NCBI RefSeq assembly: GCF_000430805.1
Contig: NZ_KE387261.1
Span: 1-64,000, forward strand
Reading direction: 5' to 3'
Origin: Chitinilyticum aquatile DSM 21506
Lineage (GTDB): Bacteria > Pseudomonadota > Gammaproteobacteria > Burkholderiales > Chitinibacteraceae
DNA length: 64,000 nt
Shown: piece after piece, positions 61,258 through 64,000 of the stretch
How the letters are laid out: every line of letters starts with the position of its first letter
Position numbering within the stretch: position 1 is the first letter of the stretch
Program-made: the position numbers and the translations under genes
The notes under the pieces: generated by a model
Databases searched by the model: none
What the model was told of the DNA's origin: nothing
The model's input: only the letters and a program-made list of their open reading frames with translations

Positions 61258-64000
61258 ATGATGTTCAACATGCTGCAGGCGATGCGAAAGCAAATACAGA
61301 CCCCCCGTTGCCGGAATATCGGACTAGGATTGCTTGCTATCGTGCTGCTGGTCGGTTTGCTGGGGGCGGTTCTGGCACCCTGGTTGCTGCGCCCCTGGCT
61401 GGAAGAAAGGTTGAGCGCGGAGTTGCAGCGCAAGGTCAGTATTGCCGAGCTCTCGATCAATCCTTATCTGTTGAAAGTCGAGGCGCGCGATGTTCGCGTT
61501 CTTGATCGCGATGGCGGGGCATTCGTTGCGGCAGGCAAGGTGCTGGTCGATGTCCAGCTCAGCAGTCTTTGGTACCAGGCTCCCGTGGTGCGCGAACTGA
61601 CGGTCGAGCAGCTGCAGTTGCGGATTGTTCGTACCGCTCCGGGCCGTTTCAATTTTTCCGATCTGCTGGAGCGCAAGTCATCTGACAACGTGCAGCGGGA
61701 TGCCGCCTTGCCGGAATTCTCGCTGAACAATATCCGGCTGCTTGATGCTGCTATTAGGCTTGAGGATAAGGTTGAAGGCTGCTCGCATGCCCTGACTGCA
61801 TTTAACGTCAGCTTGCCATTTATTTCGACGCTGCCATACCGTATTGACGAGTATGTGACGCCTGCGATATCGGGCAAGCTCAATGGCAGCAGCTTCGCCC
61901 TGCAGGGCAAGTCGAAACCCTTTGCCGAGGGGCGCGAAACCGAACTCGCGCTCGATCTTGCGGCACTGGCCTTGCCGCGTTACCTGGAATACGTGCCCCT
62001 GCCTGAAGGCTTGTCGCTGGTGTCGGGATCGCTGTCGGGCAAGGTGCAGTTCATTTTCCGCGAAAGCGAGCCGCCCCGCTTTCTGGTTCGGGGTTCGGCA
62101 GAAGTGAGCCAGTTCCGGCTGGACTGGCAGAAGCAGCCTTTGCTGAACTTTGCAAAACTGGATTTGGTCGCGAAGGACATCGAACCGTTCCAGCAGCGCT
62201 ACATGTTTGATCGTGTACACCTTGCTGACTGGCAACTGGCCCTGCAGCGCAATGCTGACGGCCGGTTTGCCTGGCTGGCCGCTTTGCCTGCCTCCGGTGG
62301 CAGTGCTCCTGATGCCAGTACGGCAAGCAAGCCACAGGCGGCTGGCACCGGGAAGGATGTCAGTCCGCTGATCGAGCTTGACCAGCTGGCACTGAGCAAG
62401 GGCAAGGTCATCTGGCAGGACTTCGCGGTTAAACCGGCTACAGCGATGGAATTGCGGGATATCCAGCTGGATGTGCGGCAGTTATCCACTGCAGCAGGAA
62501 AATCGGCCAAAGTATCCCTGCAGGCATCAGGGAGTGTGCTGGACAAATTGACCGTTGCCGGCGAGATCAGCCCGGGCAGCCAGGACGGATCCATCAAGCT
62601 CGCTCTCGAAGGGGGGCAGTTGCCCGCCTTCAATGCCTATCTGGCGCAATTCAGCCCGACCATCATCAGGGAAGGAACGCTTGCCGCCGGTGCTCGTGTG
62701 GAATTCAGGCAGGGTATGCCTGTGCGCATTGATGAACTGGTTACTACGCTGTCGGGGGCCCACTTTTATCTGGCAGGTGGCCGCGAACCCTTGCTGGATA
62801 GCGGGGTGCTCGCACTGAGTGACAGCACTATTGATCTGCAGAAGCATGAAATACTACTCGGCAAGCTGGCCGGTGAAAAAGGCAGCATGACGCTGCAGAT
62901 CAACAAGGAAGGCAATCTCAATCTGCTGGGGCTGCTTCCTGCCGTCAAGTCGCAATCGGGCGGTCAGGAATGGCGCCTTGCGCTGGCCGACGCCAATCTG
63001 CAAGGTTGGACTGCCAATCTGGAAGACCAGCGCCTGGTCAAGGTGCCGCCACTGGCTCTCAGGGACATCAGCCTGGCAGTCCAGGGGCTGGATCTGGCAT
63101 CAGGCAAGCCGGCCCGAGTGAGTTTTAATGCCAAGGGGACGCGGCGGGGCAGTTACAAGGTCAGTGGTGACATGATTCCGTCCCCGTTTGCCGGCAAGCT
63201 CCAGCTTGATCTGGCAAATATTGACCTGGCTTACGGACAGCCGTATTTCACCCGCTGGCTTAATATCTCGCTGGCGAGCGGCTTTGTCAGTGCCAAGGGG
63301 GAATTGCAAGTGGCAAGCAGCCCGGGGTTCACCGGGCGCTATACCGGCAGCGTGCTGGTCAGCGATTTCTACGCGCTCGACAAGCTCAGTGGCGATGATT
63401 TCCTGAAATGGAAGAGCTTTCAGCTCAGCGGCGTAAACCTGCAGTTTGCACCGCTGGCGGTCAAGGTGGCGGAAGTGGGCATCAATGACTTCTATTCGAG
63501 GCTGATCCTGTCTCCCAACGGGCGAATGAATCTGCAGGATATTCTGGTGCGTGACGGGCAGGCGACTTCGGTCACCGCCGCGCAAGACCCTGTGAAGCCG
63601 GACGCCGCATCCGCTTCGGCCAGGGCAAGTGCCGCTCCTGTAGTGCTCGCCGAGAAAGGGAAAGCCACTGCCCAGGTGCCGGTCAGCATCGGACGCCTGG
63701 TGTTCAAGCGCGGCAATATCAATTACAGCGACCTCTTCATCAAGCCGAACTACACCGCAAACCTGACCGACATGAACGGACAGATTACCAGCCTGTCGAC
63801 AGATCCCGCCATTCGCGCTTCGCTTGAACTCAATGGAAGCATGGACAAGGTGGCGCCTGTACACATTTCCGGCAGCCTGAATCCGCTGGCCAAGGACATC
63901 TTTATCGATATCAAGGGGGGAGTGAAAGGTTATGACCTCACCGCTGCCTCGACGTATTCGGCCAAATACGCCGGCTATGGCATCGAAAAAGGCAAGCTGT
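61258..64000 (+). CDS. DUF748/AsmA-like envelope protein (partial)
   Basis: An open frame of at least 914 codons runs off the window end. An N-terminal helix (LGLLAIVLLVGLLGAVLAPW) is followed by repeated beta-strand AsmA-like segments such as VSIAELSINPYLLKVEARDV, and a conserved late motif GNINYSDLFIKPNY. Proteins of this kind span the periplasm as beta-groove bridges moving lipids to the outer membrane (the AsmA/YhdP/TamB group); DUF748 is the nearest family I can name. Starts at 61258 and 61261 are adjacent. The 189 bases upstream, divergent from the STAS gene, show no feature I can support. Confidence 0.85.
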   Translation, partial: MMFNMLQAMRKQIQTPRCRNIGLGLLAIVLLVGLLGAVLAPWLLRPWLEERLSAELQRKVSIAELSINPYLLKVEARDVRVLDRDGGAFVAAGKVLVDVQLSSLWYQAPVVRELTVEQLQLRIVRTAPGRFNFSDLLERKSSDNVQRDAALPEFSLNNIRLLDAAIRLEDKVEGCSHALTAFNVSLPFISTLPYRIDEYVTPAISGKLNGSSFALQGKSKPFAEGRETELALDLAALALPRYLEYVPLPEGLSLVSGSLSGKVQFIFRESEPPRFLVRGSAEVSQFRLDWQKQPLLNFAKLDLVAKDIEPFQQRYMFDRVHLADWQLALQRNADGRFAWLAALPASGGSAPDASTASKPQAAGTGKDVSPLIELDQLALSKGKVIWQDFAVKPATAMELRDIQLDVRQLSTAAGKSAKVSLQASGSVLDKLTVAGEISPGSQDGSIKLALEGGQLPAFNAYLAQFSPTIIREGTLAAGARVEFRQGMPVRIDELVTTLSGAHFYLAGGREPLLDSGVLALSDSTIDLQKHEILLGKLAGEKGSMTLQINKEGNLNLLGLLPAVKSQSGGQEWRLALADANLQGWTANLEDQRLVKVPPLALRDISLAVQGLDLASGKPARVSFNAKGTRRGSYKVSGDMIPSPFAGKLQLDLANIDLAYGQPYFTRWLNISLASGFVSAKGELQVASSPGFTGRYTGSVLVSDFYALDKLSGDDFLKWKSFQLSGVNLQFAPLAVKVAEVGINDFYSRLILSPNGRMNLQDILVRDGQATSVTAAQDPVKPDAASASARASAAPVVLAEKGKATAQVPVSIGRLVFKRGNINYSDLFIKPNYTANLTDMNGQITSLSTDPAIRASLELNGSMDKVAPVHISGSLNPLAKDIFIDIKGGVKGYDLTAASTYSAKYAGYGIEKGKL

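Overview
The window is a GC-rich bacterial chromosome segment, most likely from a betaproteobacterium of the order Neisseriales; a chitin-using member such as Chitinibacteraceae or Chromobacteriaceae is my inference. The evidence is the order pgi-hexR-pgl-zwf-edd-eda, which matches the Neisseria Entner-Doudoroff (ED) cluster apart from a missing glk. Other support comes from an E3 subunit with its own lipoyl domain, the gmk-rpoZ-spoT-thiS-thiG-trmB run, and a secreted chitin-active LPMO with two chitin-binding modules. I see no insertion sequence, prophage, CRISPR array or tRNA gene.

Layout. 1-333: tail of an rRNA operon (end of 23S, 5S, terminator). 458-2238: hisC-pdxJ. 2214-8957: orphan TPR-GAF histidine kinase, small Cys-rich ORF, EamA exporter, large MscS-type channel, exported protein of unknown function. 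9031-11579: amino-acid ABC permease and binding protein without an ATPase gene, then an HDOD protein. 11695-16464: rne and rluC, divergent around a 735-bp structured gap. 16560-19303: HAD phosphatase, Rieske protein, SppA-like peptidase, orphan MotB-like protein. 19418-25676: pyruvate dehydrogenase complex (aceE-aceF-lpdA, minus strand). 25800-34756: glucose-6-phosphate metabolism, with zwf-pgl-hexR-pgi on the minus strand, edd-eda on the plus strand and gapA downstream. Two HexR-like operators lie in the zwf/edd divergent promoter region, so the regulator probably controls both arms. 34841-36376: LPMO. 36599-41220: rph, SulP transporter, murI, CidA/LrgA-LrgB pair. 41291-47980: hybrid histidine kinase, cysG, cytochrome c, msrP-msrQ, SprA-like putative metallopeptidase. 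48179-54303: gmk, rpoZ, spoT, thiS, thiG, cheD, and a VOC-trmB fusion. 54377-56792: a 50-codon gene and a flagellar H-ring operon (FlgP-like, FlgT-like, small exported protein). 56799-61068: STAS-repeat protein, hslV, birA, coaX and SPOR protein on the minus strand. From 61258 a DUF748/AsmA-like protein runs off the end.

Two observations stand out. First, a VOC (glyoxalase-fold) domain is fused in frame to the tRNA methyltransferase TrmB, with no start codon that would let TrmB be made alone. Second, eight dispersed imperfect palindromes share a GGGTAT arm and, in the better copies, a GCCTGTAGCCATTTAT core. They sit almost always at gene 3' ends, mostly between convergent genes, and look like a REP-like repeat or shared terminator family. 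The structured rne/rluC gap, the 50-codon gene and the duplicated STAS protein also deserve attention.
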